In this document: positions 1-6,285 of the stretch, one piece after another
Layout: each line of letters starts with the position of its first letter
Position numbering within the stretch: position 1 is the first letter of the stretch
Assembly (NCBI GenBank): GCA_025464545.1
Contig: JAODMA010000409.1
Span: forward strand, 1 to 7,851
Source: Arthrobacter sp.
Lineage (GTDB): Bacteria > Actinomycetota > Actinomycetes > Actinomycetales > Micrococcaceae
DNA length: 7,851 nt
Direction of reading: 5' to 3'
Translations under genes and position numbers: made by a program
The notes under the pieces: model-generated
Seen by the model: the letters and a program-made list of their open reading frames with translations, nothing else
Told to the model about the DNA's origin: nothing
Database searches by the model: none

Positions 1-780
1 GGCGGCCGGCGCCTGCGCGGACAGGTTCAGGCCCAGCACGGCGAGCGCTGCCAACGTTGCCCAAGCCAGCCGCCCGTACCCCCTCGACGGCCGGTCCGCG
101 TCGGGCGCAGCGCTGGACAGGTCCCCCGGACTACCTTCGTCCGGCGACTTCCGCTCCGGCGATTGCCGCTCCGGGGTCCCGTGCAGCCCGCGCAGGGCCG
201 GAACGATCATGAGCAGCGCCGGCACCACCAGCCCAACCACGCCAAGGAAGACCCAGTGCCAGCTGGCAAGCTGGGCCACGAGGCCGGCGGCGAACGGGCC
301 AACGAGCGAGGGAATCACCCACGCAGCGGAAAACGCGGCGAAGATCCTGGCGTGCAGCACGGGCGGATAGACCCGGGCTACCACCACGTAAAGGGACTCC
401 GTCATGGCGCCTCCGCCGAGGCCCTGCACCAACCGGCCGGAGACCAGGGCGGCCATGCTCTCAGCCGTTCCCGCGATCAGCAGGCCGACTACAAACAGGG
501 CCACGGAAGCGTACAGGGGACCCACCGGACCACGCCGGTCGGACCAGTTGCCCGCGGCCACCATGCCGATGACGCCGGTGGCGAGCGGACCGGCGAAGGC
601 CAGAGCGTACAGGGCTGCCCCGTCCAGCTCGCGGCTGACGAGCGGCATGATGGTTGTCACGGCCATGGATTCAAAGGCGGCGAGGAACACCAGGGCACAG
701 GCGCCGAGGGTCACCAGCAGGTAGCTGCGGTGGAAAAGACCGGCTGATTCCGGGGCCGGGGCGGGGGCGGTACGGGGCAC
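1..780 (-). CDS. MFS drug-exporter-like transporter, N-terminal 260 residues (3' end outside window)
   Basis: Reading the minus strand from GTG at 780 gives an uninterrupted frame to the window edge. The product is a major facilitator protein, probably a proton-driven exporter of drugs or other small molecules in the cytoplasmic membrane. Seen: hydrophobic helices near residues 20-38, 57-75, 87-105, 145-170, 175-195 and 238-256; the loop 2-3 motif A as GNWSDRRGP (77-85); a motif-B-like RLVQGLGGG (116-124); and a motif-C-like VGPFAAG (160-166), typical of antiporters. A hydrophilic central loop (about 198-235) contains short PERxS repeats. The GTG start is chosen because no ATG or GTG lies upstream in frame and helix 1 follows at the usual distance; its ribosome site is weak (AGG about 10 bases upstream). 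The substrate cannot be told. It lies 180 bases downstream of the other MFS gene on the same strand, so co-transcription is possible but not shown. Confidence 0.88.
   Translation of the reverse strand, partial: MPRTAPAPAPESAGLFHRSYLLVTLGACALVFLAAFESMAVTTIMPLVSRELDGAALYALAFAGPLATGVIGMVAAGNWSDRRGPVGPLYASVALFVVGLLIAGTAESMAALVSGRLVQGLGGGAMTESLYVVVARVYPPVLHARIFAAFSAAWVIPSLVGPFAAGLVAQLASWHWVFLGVVGLVVPALLMIVPALRGLHGTPERQSPERKSPDEGSPGDLSSAAPDADRPSRGYGRLAWATLAALAVLGLNLSAQAPAA
141..170. repeat. 15-bp tandem repeat, two copies, inside the MFS central loop
   Basis: Two adjacent 15-base units (141-155 and 156-170) match at 13 of 15 positions, with a decayed partial unit after them. In the minus-strand MFS gene they encode successive PERQS and PERKS pentapeptides, followed by a related PDEGS. 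The length is a multiple of three, so copy-number change would keep the frame and alter only the flexible cytoplasmic loop. Confidence 0.7.
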
Positions 781-923
781 GGGGCGGGGCCTGATCGGTA
801 GGACCGGACGCCGCCGAAAAAGCCTCAGCCGAAGTTGGGGCCACGGTGCGTCCTGCTGCGGTTAGGGTCGAGAGCTTCGGTAAAGCGGGGGAAGGCTAAA
901 GGGGAAGCATGCCACAGCCGGCC

Positions 924-939
924 GGTGGCGCGCACCACC
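924..939 (-). other. Short inverted repeat between the two MFS genes
   Basis: On the minus strand GGTGG and CCACC flank a 6-base loop (tgcgcg) in the gap between the two transporter genes. A weaker GACC/GGTC hairpin overlaps the stop codon of the upstream gene (about 947-962). Neither is followed by a run of T. These could be weak terminators, mRNA-stabilising stems or chance in GC-rich DNA. No convincing promoter is visible in 781-960. Confidence 0.3.
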
Positions 940-960
940 CCTTGAGGACCCGAAAGCCGG

Positions 961-2262
961 TCAGCCGCCGATGAAGCGGTTCCGCCCGGCGCGGTAGCCG
1001 AACACCGCGGCAAGTGCGCCGACCACAAGGAAGAGTATCCCCGCCGCAGCGAAGGAGCCCGTGGACTGGTGCAGCTGGCCGACCAGGAGGGTCCCGGTGG
1101 AACCCAGCCCGTAGCCAACGCCCTGCATCATGCCGGACAAGTGGGCCGCGGTGTGGCCGTCGCGGGTGCGGAGCATGATCATCGTCAGCGCGACGGCGGT
1201 CAGGCTGCCCTGGCCAAGGCCCAGCAGCCCGGTCCAGACCCAGATCAGTTCCAGCGGACCGAAGATGCTCAACGCAAATCCGCCGCCGGTCATCAGCGCC
1301 ACCACGGTGCTGATCGCGCGCTGGTCCCGGAAGCGGGCGGCCAGGGCGGGGGCGAAGAGGGAACCCAGCATCTGCAGCACGATCGAGGCGGAGACGATCA
1401 GCCCGGCAGTGCCACCGTCCACCCCGCGCTCGCGCAGGATGGGAGCCAGCCAGGCAAAGACGCTGAAGGACATCATCGCCTGCAGGACCATGAAGACAGT
1501 CACCTGCCAGGCAATGGCCGAGCGCCACACGTTTACGCCGTCGGACGCCTGCTGGTGCCTGCCATGGCGTTGCCGCACGGCCAGCGGAAGGAACAGCACA
1601 AGGACGACGCCGGCGGGCAGCGCCCAGAACCAGAGCGCCGCCGTCCACTCTCCCGTCGCGGCGAACACGGGGTAGGTGAAGCCTGCGCCGAGGGCCGCGG
1701 AAGCACAGATCGCCGTCGTGTAGAGACCGCCCATCAGCCCCAGCCGGTGCGGGAAGTCACGCTTGACGAGGCCCGGCAGCAGCACGTTGCAGAGCGAGAT
1801 CGCGGCACCGCAGGCGGCCGTCCCGGCGAGCAGGGCGGGAAGGTGCCCGGCGGCCGCGGCGTCCAGCGGACGCAGCAGCAGCCCGCCGGTCAGCACAGCC
1901 ATGGCGCCGAGCAGGACGCGTTCGGCGCCGAAGCGGCGGGCGAGCACGGGGGCCAGCGGGGCGAACACACCGAGCAGCGTGACGGGCACCGTGGTGAGGA
2001 CCACGACCGCCCAGCCCGGCAGCCCGGCGTCGGCCGTCACCTCGGGAAGCACCGCCGAAAAACTGGAGAAAACGGTGCGGAGGTTGAGCCCGATCAGGAC
2101 CAGGCAGAGTCCCAGATAGACCAGCCCGCGGCGGCTGCCGACACGGGTGGGCGCGGCAGCGGGGACATCGTCGATCTCGGCGTCGACAAGCGTGCTGTTG
2201 CGGTCCCCGACGGCGGGGCTGCTCCCGAGAGCGGAGTCCGGGGCGTTCTGCGGTAACGTCAC
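961..2262 (-). CDS. MFS transporter, CynX/NimT-like
   Basis: A 433-residue major facilitator protein of the CynX/NimT type, a family whose named members handle cyanate (CynX) or 2-nitroimidazole (NimT); most relatives have no known substrate. Seen: a hydrophilic N-terminus (1-45), then about 12 hydrophobic helices. The first ends in GLNLRTVFSSFSAVLPEV (58-75), the family's hallmark after helix 1. Other helices carry LLGVFAPLAPVLARRFG (96-112) and, in the second half, SLFAPALAARFRDQR (301-315) and MQGVGYGLGSTGTLLVG (379-395). The frame stays open far upstream across the trmB gene, antisense, but homology-like sequence begins near residue 45. The GTG at 2262 is the nearest good start and leaves room for a divergent promoter. 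An ATG six bases upstream is out of frame. Stop is TGA at 961-963. Function beyond transport is not inferable. Confidence 0.92.
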   Translation of the reverse strand: MTLPQNAPDSALGSSPAVGDRNSTLVDAEIDDVPAAAPTRVGSRRGLVYLGLCLVLIGLNLRTVFSSFSAVLPEVTADAGLPGWAVVVLTTVPVTLLGVFAPLAPVLARRFGAERVLLGAMAVLTGGLLLRPLDAAAAGHLPALLAGTAACGAAISLCNVLLPGLVKRDFPHRLGLMGGLYTTAICASAALGAGFTYPVFAATGEWTAALWFWALPAGVVLVLFLPLAVRQRHGRHQQASDGVNVWRSAIAWQVTVFMVLQAMMSFSVFAWLAPILRERGVDGGTAGLIVSASIVLQMLGSLFAPALAARFRDQRAISTVVALMTGGGFALSIFGPLELIWVWTGLLGLGQGSLTAVALTMIMLRTRDGHTAAHLSGMMQGVGYGLGSTGTLLVGQLHQSTGSFAAAGILFLVVGALAAVFGYRAGRNRFIGG

Positions 2263-2275
2263 GGACCCATTCTGG
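2263..2275 (-). promoter_or_regulatory. Possible -10 element for the CynX-like gene
   Basis: On the minus strand CAGAAT (2274 down to 2269) sits six bases before the GTG start at 2262, the spacing at which a -10 box yields a leaderless transcript. It matches TANNNT only at A2 and T6, and no -35 is seen, so this is tentative. It overlaps one copy of a 13-base direct repeat. Confidence 0.3.
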
Positions 2276-2354
2276 CAGGCCGTACCGCGCCGCCCCTGTC
2301 GTAGCACCCTCAGGCGGCCCGCGGCGGCCCGCCAGACTCCACTATTCTGGAAGG
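2267..2354. repeat. Pair of 13-bp imperfect direct repeats in the MFS/trmB divergent gap
   Basis: CCATTCTGGCAGG (2267-2279) and CTATTCTGGAAGG (2342-2354) match at 11 of 13 positions. They lie at opposite ends of the gap, one beside each start codon, and each overlaps a candidate -10 element. They could be paired operator sites or coincidence. Confidence 0.35.
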
Positions 2355-2355
2355 G
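2343..2355 (+). promoter_or_regulatory. Probable -10 element giving a leaderless trmB transcript
   Basis: TATTCT (2343-2348) fits the actinobacterial -10 pattern TANNNT and lies seven bases before the ATG at 2356, so transcription would start at or next to the start codon. The purine run GGAAGGG (2349-2355) abuts the ATG and is too close to act as a normal ribosome binding site, which supports leaderless initiation. No -35 box is recognisable. Confidence 0.5.
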
Positions 2356-3279
2356 ATGAGTGAAACCCCAGAGTCCCCCCAGATACCGCAGCCGTCCCGC
2401 CCGGTGACCCCCGGAAGCCAGGCTTCCTTCGGCACCTACGGCGGCCGCCCGGTCAGCTTCGTGCGCCGCGGCACCCGTCTGCAGGGTCGGCGCCAGGCCG
2501 CCTGGGAAGAGCATTCTGACCGCTGGGCGGTCGACGTTCCGCGCCACATCGCCAACACCTCCGTCCACCCGGACTATGAGTTCGACGCGGAGGCGGAATT
2601 CGGGCGCCAGGCCCCGCTGATTGTGGAAATCGGTTCGGGGCTGGGCGACGCCGTCTGCCACGCCGCCGAGGCGAACCCGGATAGGGACTTCCTCGCTGTC
2701 GAGGTGTACACGCCGGGCCTGGCCAACACGCTGATCAAGATCAACAGCCGCGGGCTCAGCAACGTCCGGGTCGTGGAGGCGAACGCCCCGGAAGTGCTGG
2801 CCACCATGCTCCCGGCTGGCTCCGTCACGGAACTCTGGGTGTTTTTCCCGGACCCGTGGCACAAGTCCCGGCATCACAAACGCCGTCTCATCCAACCGGC
2901 GTTCGCCGAACTCGCCGCGCGCGCTTTGAAGCCCGGTGGCATCTGGCGGATCGCCACGGACTGGTCCAACTATGCGGTCCACGTACGTGAGGTACTGGCC
3001 GGCTCCGCCGACTTCGAGAACCTGCACGAGGGCGAGCGCAGCGGCGACGAAAGCCCCCTGACCCGAGTCTGGGAATCCGGGGTCGAGTCGCTGGTAGGCG
3101 GGGCGCCCGTCAAGGAGGGCCGGGCACCGGTGAGCACCGAACACACGGGTCCCAATGAAGGCACGGATGAGACCGGCGGCTGGGCTCCGAGGTTTGAGGG
3201 CCGGATCCTGACCAGCTTCGAGAACAAGGCACACGAGGCCGGGCGGCTCATTTTCGATCTCAGTTACCGGCGGCGCTGA
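2356..3279 (+). CDS. trmB: tRNA (guanine(46)-N7)-methyltransferase TrmB
   Basis: Cytoplasmic enzyme that transfers a methyl group from S-adenosylmethionine to N7 of guanosine 46 in the tRNA variable loop. Seen: the SAM-binding EIGSGLG (91-97), the following acidic strand LAVEVYTPG (113-121), the family signature FFPDPWHKSRHHKRR (163-177), the TDW motif (201-203) and the C-terminal RILTSFENKAHEAGRLIFDL (283-302). At 307 residues it is longer than the roughly 240-residue E. coli enzyme. The extra length is a proline-rich N-terminal arm (1-45) and a hydrophilic insertion (about 238-278) between the catalytic core and the last motif. All expected active-site motifs are present, so it should be functional. 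It starts at ATG 2356, divergent from the transporter, and appears to have its own promoter. Identification is firm; the role of the arm and insertion is unknown. Confidence 0.97.
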   Translation: MSETPESPQIPQPSRPVTPGSQASFGTYGGRPVSFVRRGTRLQGRRQAAWEEHSDRWAVDVPRHIANTSVHPDYEFDAEAEFGRQAPLIVEIGSGLGDAVCHAAEANPDRDFLAVEVYTPGLANTLIKINSRGLSNVRVVEANAPEVLATMLPAGSVTELWVFFPDPWHKSRHHKRRLIQPAFAELAARALKPGGIWRIATDWSNYAVHVREVLAGSADFENLHEGERSGDESPLTRVWESGVESLVGGAPVKEGRAPVSTEHTGPNEGTDETGGWAPRFEGRILTSFENKAHEAGRLIFDLSYRRR

Positions 3280-3331
3280 GCGCGCGACGCGTTCGAGGCG
3301 CGGTGGCGGATCTTGCCTGCAGCCGGTCCCG

Positions 3332-3350
3332 GCCCGATCCGGATCCGGGC
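3332..3350 (+). terminator. Weak hairpin downstream of trmB
   Basis: GCCCG (3332-3336) and CGGGC (3346-3350) can pair around a 9-base loop, and the overlapping GATCCGGATC (3336-3345) is a perfect 10-base palindrome. There is no T run after it. It lies about 50 bases past the trmB stop, a reasonable place for a U-less actinobacterial terminator, but the evidence is thin. Confidence 0.3.
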
Positions 3351-3409
3351 AGCACTGTTCCGGAGCAGCACCGCGTGGCAGGATTACGGGAGTCGCATCC
3401 GCTGGGCTC

Positions 3410-3446
3410 GGATTGACTCGGCGGATTAACCGAGACAGTTGAGGGA
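3410..3446 (+). promoter_or_regulatory. Candidate promoter and ribosome binding site for the DUF1206 gene
   Basis: TTGACT (3413-3418) matches five of six bases of a -35 box, but the -10 position about 17 bases on is poor (ACAGTT or CAGTTG). GAGGGA (3441-3446) is a good ribosome binding site whose best spacing (about 7-8 bases after GAGG) points to the ATC codon at 3453. Three GGATT elements (3381, 3410 and 3423) fall in this stretch and might be regulator contacts. The promoter is tentative; the ribosome site is convincing. Confidence 0.4.
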
Positions 3447-3452
3447 CCGAAC

Positions 3453-4271
3453 ATCAAAAGAGAACTGAAGGGCGCCGCCGACGCCGCCGAAGATATCACC
3501 AACTCCCGTGCACTCGAGCTGGTGGCCCGGGCCGGGTTTGCCGTAAGCGGCATCCTGCATTTCCTGGTGGGCCTGGTCGCGATCCGGCTCGCCATGGGCG
3601 GTGAGGGCGAGGCGGATGTGAGCGGGGCAGTCGAACAGCTCGCCAGCCAGCCGGCCGGTCCGTTGCTCCTTTGGGGGTCGTTCGCCGCCTGCGTTGCGCT
3701 GGCGCTCTGGCAGACCAGCGACGCCATCTTCGATTTCGACCACCTCCCGGCCAGGAATAAGCTGGGCAAGAAGCTCAAGGCGGCGCTTCAGGCAGTGGTG
3801 TATGCCGGGTTGGCCGTGACGCTGGCGTCCTTCGCGAACGGCGCGGGCAAGGACCACACCACGTCCACGAGCGACCTCACCGTGTCCGTGATGAAAGCCC
3901 CCGGAGGGTTCGCACTCCTGCTCGCGGTCGGCGCGGCCGTTGCCATCACCGGAATTGTCTACGTTATCCGCGGCTTCCGACAGTCCTTCGCAAAGCACCT
4001 CCGGCTTCCGGCCTTGGAGAGCGCGCGGACGGCTGTAACGGGCTTTGGTGTGGCAGGCTACGCCGCCAAAGGCATCGCCCTCCTCCTGGCGGGCCTGCTG
4101 ATCATCGTCGCCACCGTGACCGCGCACCCGGAGGAATCGACCGGGATCGACGGCGGCCTGAAGGGGCTGCGCGACCAGCCCTTCGGCTTCTACATGCTCG
4201 CCGCCGTGGGCGCCGGGCTGATCTGCTACGGCATCTTCATGATGGTGCGGTCCAAGCTCGCCAGGATGTAA
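3453..4271 (+). CDS. DUF1206 six-helix membrane protein, apparent ATC start
   Basis: Integral membrane protein of unknown function made of three tandem copies of a two-helix unit (DUF1206). Seen, numbering from the ATC: helices near 28-48, 70-88, 112-128, 153-172, 196-222 and 244-265. The three units begin at ARAGFAVSGILH, QAVVYAGLAV and GFGVAGYAAKGIA, each with a short polar loop before its second helix. Upstream of the first helix is a charged stretch (KRELKGAADAAEDITNSRALEL) that reads like the normal N-terminus of the family. No ATG, GTG or TTG opens it. The only in-frame codon at the right distance from GAGGGA is ATC at 3453, giving 272 residues. The first conventional start, GTG at 3522, gives 249 residues but cuts off the charged N-terminus and has no clear ribosome site. 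Stop is TAA. Neighbours suggest no pathway. The family call is confident, the start less so. Confidence 0.85.
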   Translation: MKRELKGAADAAEDITNSRALELVARAGFAVSGILHFLVGLVAIRLAMGGEGEADVSGAVEQLASQPAGPLLLWGSFAACVALALWQTSDAIFDFDHLPARNKLGKKLKAALQAVVYAGLAVTLASFANGAGKDHTTSTSDLTVSVMKAPGGFALLLAVGAAVAITGIVYVIRGFRQSFAKHLRLPALESARTAVTGFGVAGYAAKGIALLLAGLLIIVATVTAHPEESTGIDGGLKGLRDQPFGFYMLAAVGAGLICYGIFMMVRSKLARM

Positions 4272-4304
4272 TGCCCGGGAGCGGAAAGCACCTGCGGGCG
4301 GCGT

Positions 4305-4316
4305 TAGTATGTGCCC
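4305..4316 (+). promoter_or_regulatory. Probable -10 element for the winged-helix gene
   Basis: TAGTAT (4305-4310) fits TANNNT and ends six bases before a GTG at 4317, the geometry of leaderless actinobacterial genes. No ribosome binding site precedes either GTG (4311 or 4317). It lies 33 bases past the stop of the DUF1206 gene, so the winged-helix gene probably has its own transcript. No -35 is recognisable. Confidence 0.45.
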
Positions 4317-5507
4317 GTGGCTGACAGAGTTTCGAGGGACGACGTCATCGCGTTTCGTCTGGGCGCACATCATCTGATGGAGCGGTTGGGCGTGGGCGGG
4401 CTGCTCGACGCGGCCGGCCGGTGCGGGATTCAGAACAGCCCGCCTGGGTCGGCGTTGCTTGCCCTGCACGCCAGGGTGCAAAACCTCACGCAGGAACAGG
4501 TGGCCGACGCAGTCGCCGAGGAGAAAAGCCTGCTGCAGACCTGGTGCATGCGTGGCTCGCCGTTCTACTTCCCGGCCTCGGACGCGCCGGTATTCACCAC
4601 CGGCGTGCTACCTCCGACCGAGGAGGCGATGCGCCATCTCGTTTCCGGGGTGGAGCAGGCGTTGGACAAACTCAAGATGAGCCTGCCCGAGGCGGTCCAG
4701 CTGACCGGCGCCGAGATCGGGAACGTGCTGTCTGGGCGCAGGCTCGCTATCGGCGAGCTGGGCGCGGAGATCGCCACCCGGATTGCCCGCAGGCTGCCGA
4801 AGCGACAACGCGACATCTGGGAGGAAACAGGACCCTACGCCCCGGGGCAACCGCTCGGTGAGGGTGTAGTACATTTCTGCGTCCGCATCCTCGCGTTGCA
4901 GCGGGTGGTCTGCTTCGCGCCGCGCGCCGGGAACAAAACACCGTGCGTCCTGGTCGACGAGTGGCTTGGCCGTCCGATCCCGGACATCGACCCGCAGCTC
5001 GCGCGCGCCGAACTGCTTCGACGCTACCTGCGCTGCTACGGACCCTCGACGCGCGGAGACTTCGCCGCGTGGGCGGGGATCCATGCCGGCGACACCGACC
5101 CCTGGTGGAGCTTGGTCGGGGCTGAGCTGACACGGGTCGAGTTCGGCGGCACGTCATGGATCCTCACCGAGGATCTCGACGCACTGCGGTCGGCACCGAC
5201 GCCGAAGGGGGTGCGCCTGCTCCCGCCACATGACCCTTATACCCAGATGCGCGACCGTGAAACGATCGTCGACAGGAAGTACCACCGGGAAGTGTGGCAG
5301 ACCGTCGGCGAGCCGGGGACGCTGCTCGCAGCCGGCAGAATCGCCGGCACCTGGCGTACACGCAAGAGCGGCCGGAAGCTCACCATCACCATCAAGACGT
5401 TCGCCTCCCTGCCGGATCGGGACAAGAAGTCGCTACAGGGCGAGGCCGAGCAGGTCGTCCTGCTGCGAGGCGCGTCGTCGGTGGACGTCGAGTTCGACAC
5501 CTACTGA
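4317..5507 (+). CDS. Winged-helix DNA-binding protein, AlkZ/YcaQ-like (HTH_42)
   Basis: A 396-residue protein resembling the winged-helix family that includes AlkZ and YcaQ (AlkX), DNA glycosylases that excise bulky alkylated bases or unhook interstrand crosslinks. Most relatives are uncharacterised. Seen: ALLALHARVQNLT (46-58) following the position of the family's catalytic motif; LLQTWCMRGSPFYFP (72-86); RRYLRCYGPSTRGDFAAWAG (235-254), the core winged-helix block; LLPPHDPYTQMRDR (301-314); and GTWR (344-347) near the C-terminal beta region. The characterised enzymes use QxQ (AlkZ) or QxD (YcaQ); here the aligned residues read QNS (39-41), so one catalytic side chain appears replaced. GTG at 4317 is preferred to GTG at 4311 because of the -10 spacing; the difference is two residues. 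DNA binding or repair is a family inference, and glycosylase activity is doubtful. Confidence 0.82.
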   Translation: MADRVSRDDVIAFRLGAHHLMERLGVGGLLDAAGRCGIQNSPPGSALLALHARVQNLTQEQVADAVAEEKSLLQTWCMRGSPFYFPASDAPVFTTGVLPPTEEAMRHLVSGVEQALDKLKMSLPEAVQLTGAEIGNVLSGRRLAIGELGAEIATRIARRLPKRQRDIWEETGPYAPGQPLGEGVVHFCVRILALQRVVCFAPRAGNKTPCVLVDEWLGRPIPDIDPQLARAELLRRYLRCYGPSTRGDFAAWAGIHAGDTDPWWSLVGAELTRVEFGGTSWILTEDLDALRSAPTPKGVRLLPPHDPYTQMRDRETIVDRKYHREVWQTVGEPGTLLAAGRIAGTWRTRKSGRKLTITIKTFASLPDRDKKSLQGEAEQVVLLRGASSVDVEFDTY

Positions 5508-5539
5508 CGCTCCACTCCACGAGCGCCCGCGGGATCGAG

Positions 5540-5562
5540 CCCGGCGTATGGTAACCGCCGGG
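5540..5562. terminator. Hairpin between convergent genes
   Basis: CCCGGCG (5540-5546) and CGCCGGG (5556-5562) form a perfect 7-bp GC stem around the 9-base loop TATGGTAAC. It lies 33 bases past the winged-helix stop and 22 bases before the convergent anti-sigma stop, so it could end transcription from both sides. There is no T run, as is common in high-GC actinobacteria. Confidence 0.5.
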
Positions 5563-5573
5563 GTGCATCGCTA

Positions 5574-5585
5574 AGCCGGCCGGCT
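5574..5585. repeat. 12-bp perfect palindrome at the end of the anti-sigma gene
   Basis: AGCCGGCCGGCT reads the same on both strands and overlaps the TAG stop codon of the minus-strand anti-sigma gene. It may add to termination in the convergent gap, or be chance. Confidence 0.4.
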
Positions 5586-6285
5586 ATCCGCGCGGCACGG
5601 CGATGACCGCCACCGTCTGCTGCTGCCCGTTTCGCATTTCGACGCTGGCGATGCTGGCAAGCTGAACGGGCGTGGCGCCCGTGATCCGCACCCGGCCGCT
5701 GGGGGTGGCCGTCCAGGCACAGGCCCGGTCTTCGCCGCCGTCGCGGTCCTTTACCCAGAGCGAGAAGGTGCCCTCCACCGGCAGGCTCCGCCCATCAACC
5801 GCGAGTTCCGTGCCCCAGGTTTTCTTGACCAGGCCCACTGTGAACTGAACCCCGTCGCCGGCCTGCACCGAGTAGCTGGCATCCGGTTTGGTCGGCGGGC
5901 TGAGCAGCGGTCCGGCAAGGACGCCGACGGCGAGGCAGGCCGCGGCCGCGGCCGCCACCGCCGCGGACCAGCGGAGGCGTACCTTGCGGCGGCGGAGGGC
6001 CAACTCATCCAGCAGGCGCCTGGGGACCGGAACCCCGCCGACGTCCCCCGGCGGCTGCACAGGCCCCACGGCAGCAACCCCTACCCCGGCGGCCACGCCG
6101 GGCAGTGACACGGCGTGGCCCACCGGCACCGCGTCCAGCAGTGCGGGCAGGCTGGCAAGTTCGTCAAGCTCTGCCCGGCACTCCGCGCAGGAATCCAGAT
6201 GCTGCTCGAAGGCTGCGACGTCGGCCGGCTCGAGTCCGCCCAGCAGATAGGCGCCGAGCAGCCGGTGTGGTTCCATTGCGTTCAC
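5584..6285 (-). CDS. Zinc-type membrane anti-sigma factor
   Basis: A 233-residue single-pass membrane protein that should hold the neighbouring sigma factor inactive at the membrane until a signal arrives. Seen: an N-terminal helical domain with LLGAYLLGGLEPADVAAFEQHLDSCAECRAEL (9-40), containing HxxxCxxC (H29, C33, C36), the hallmark of zinc-binding anti-sigma domains; a glycine/valine/proline-rich linker (about 56-88); one transmembrane helix (about 107-129); and an extracytoplasmic domain (about 135-233) resembling the C-terminal region of RskA-type proteins. It overlaps the sigma gene by 4 bases (GTGA), so the two are translationally coupled. The GTG at 6285 is favoured by the coupling and a GGGGGT just upstream; ATG at 6276 would remove three residues. 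By analogy with mycobacterial RslA, redox change at the cysteines or proteolysis could release the sigma factor. The signal is unknown. Confidence 0.92.
   Translation of the reverse strand: MNAMEPHRLLGAYLLGGLEPADVAAFEQHLDSCAECRAELDELASLPALLDAVPVGHAVSLPGVAAGVGVAAVGPVQPPGDVGGVPVPRRLLDELALRRRKVRLRWSAAVAAAAAACLAVGVLAGPLLSPPTKPDASYSVQAGDGVQFTVGLVKKTWGTELAVDGRSLPVEGTFSLWVKDRDGGEDRACAWTATPSGRVRITGATPVQLASIASVEMRNGQQQTVAVIAVPRG

Noticed and set aside
163..747. 194-residue plus-strand open frame opposite the first MFS gene
   Set aside because: Antisense to a protein with intact MFS motifs; composition is typical of a shadow frame.
1069..2256. Long plus-strand open frame (395 residues) opposite the CynX-like transporter
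   Set aside because: The minus strand encodes a clear membrane transporter; the plus product is rich in Gly, Gln, His and Arg with no family motifs, as expected for an antisense frame in high-GC DNA.
2263..3234. Upstream extension of the transporter frame across trmB
   Set aside because: The frame stays open, but the extra 324 residues are antisense to a firmly identified TrmB and show no domain; the GTG at 2262 is the sensible start.
3426..4481. 351-residue minus-strand open frame opposite the DUF1206 gene
   Set aside because: Low-complexity His/Gly/Glu-rich translation, antisense to a clear three-repeat membrane protein.
5838..5852. TGAACTGAAC within the anti-sigma gene, resembling the ECF -35
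   Set aside because: No CGTC at a 16-18 base distance and no gene start downstream on that strand.
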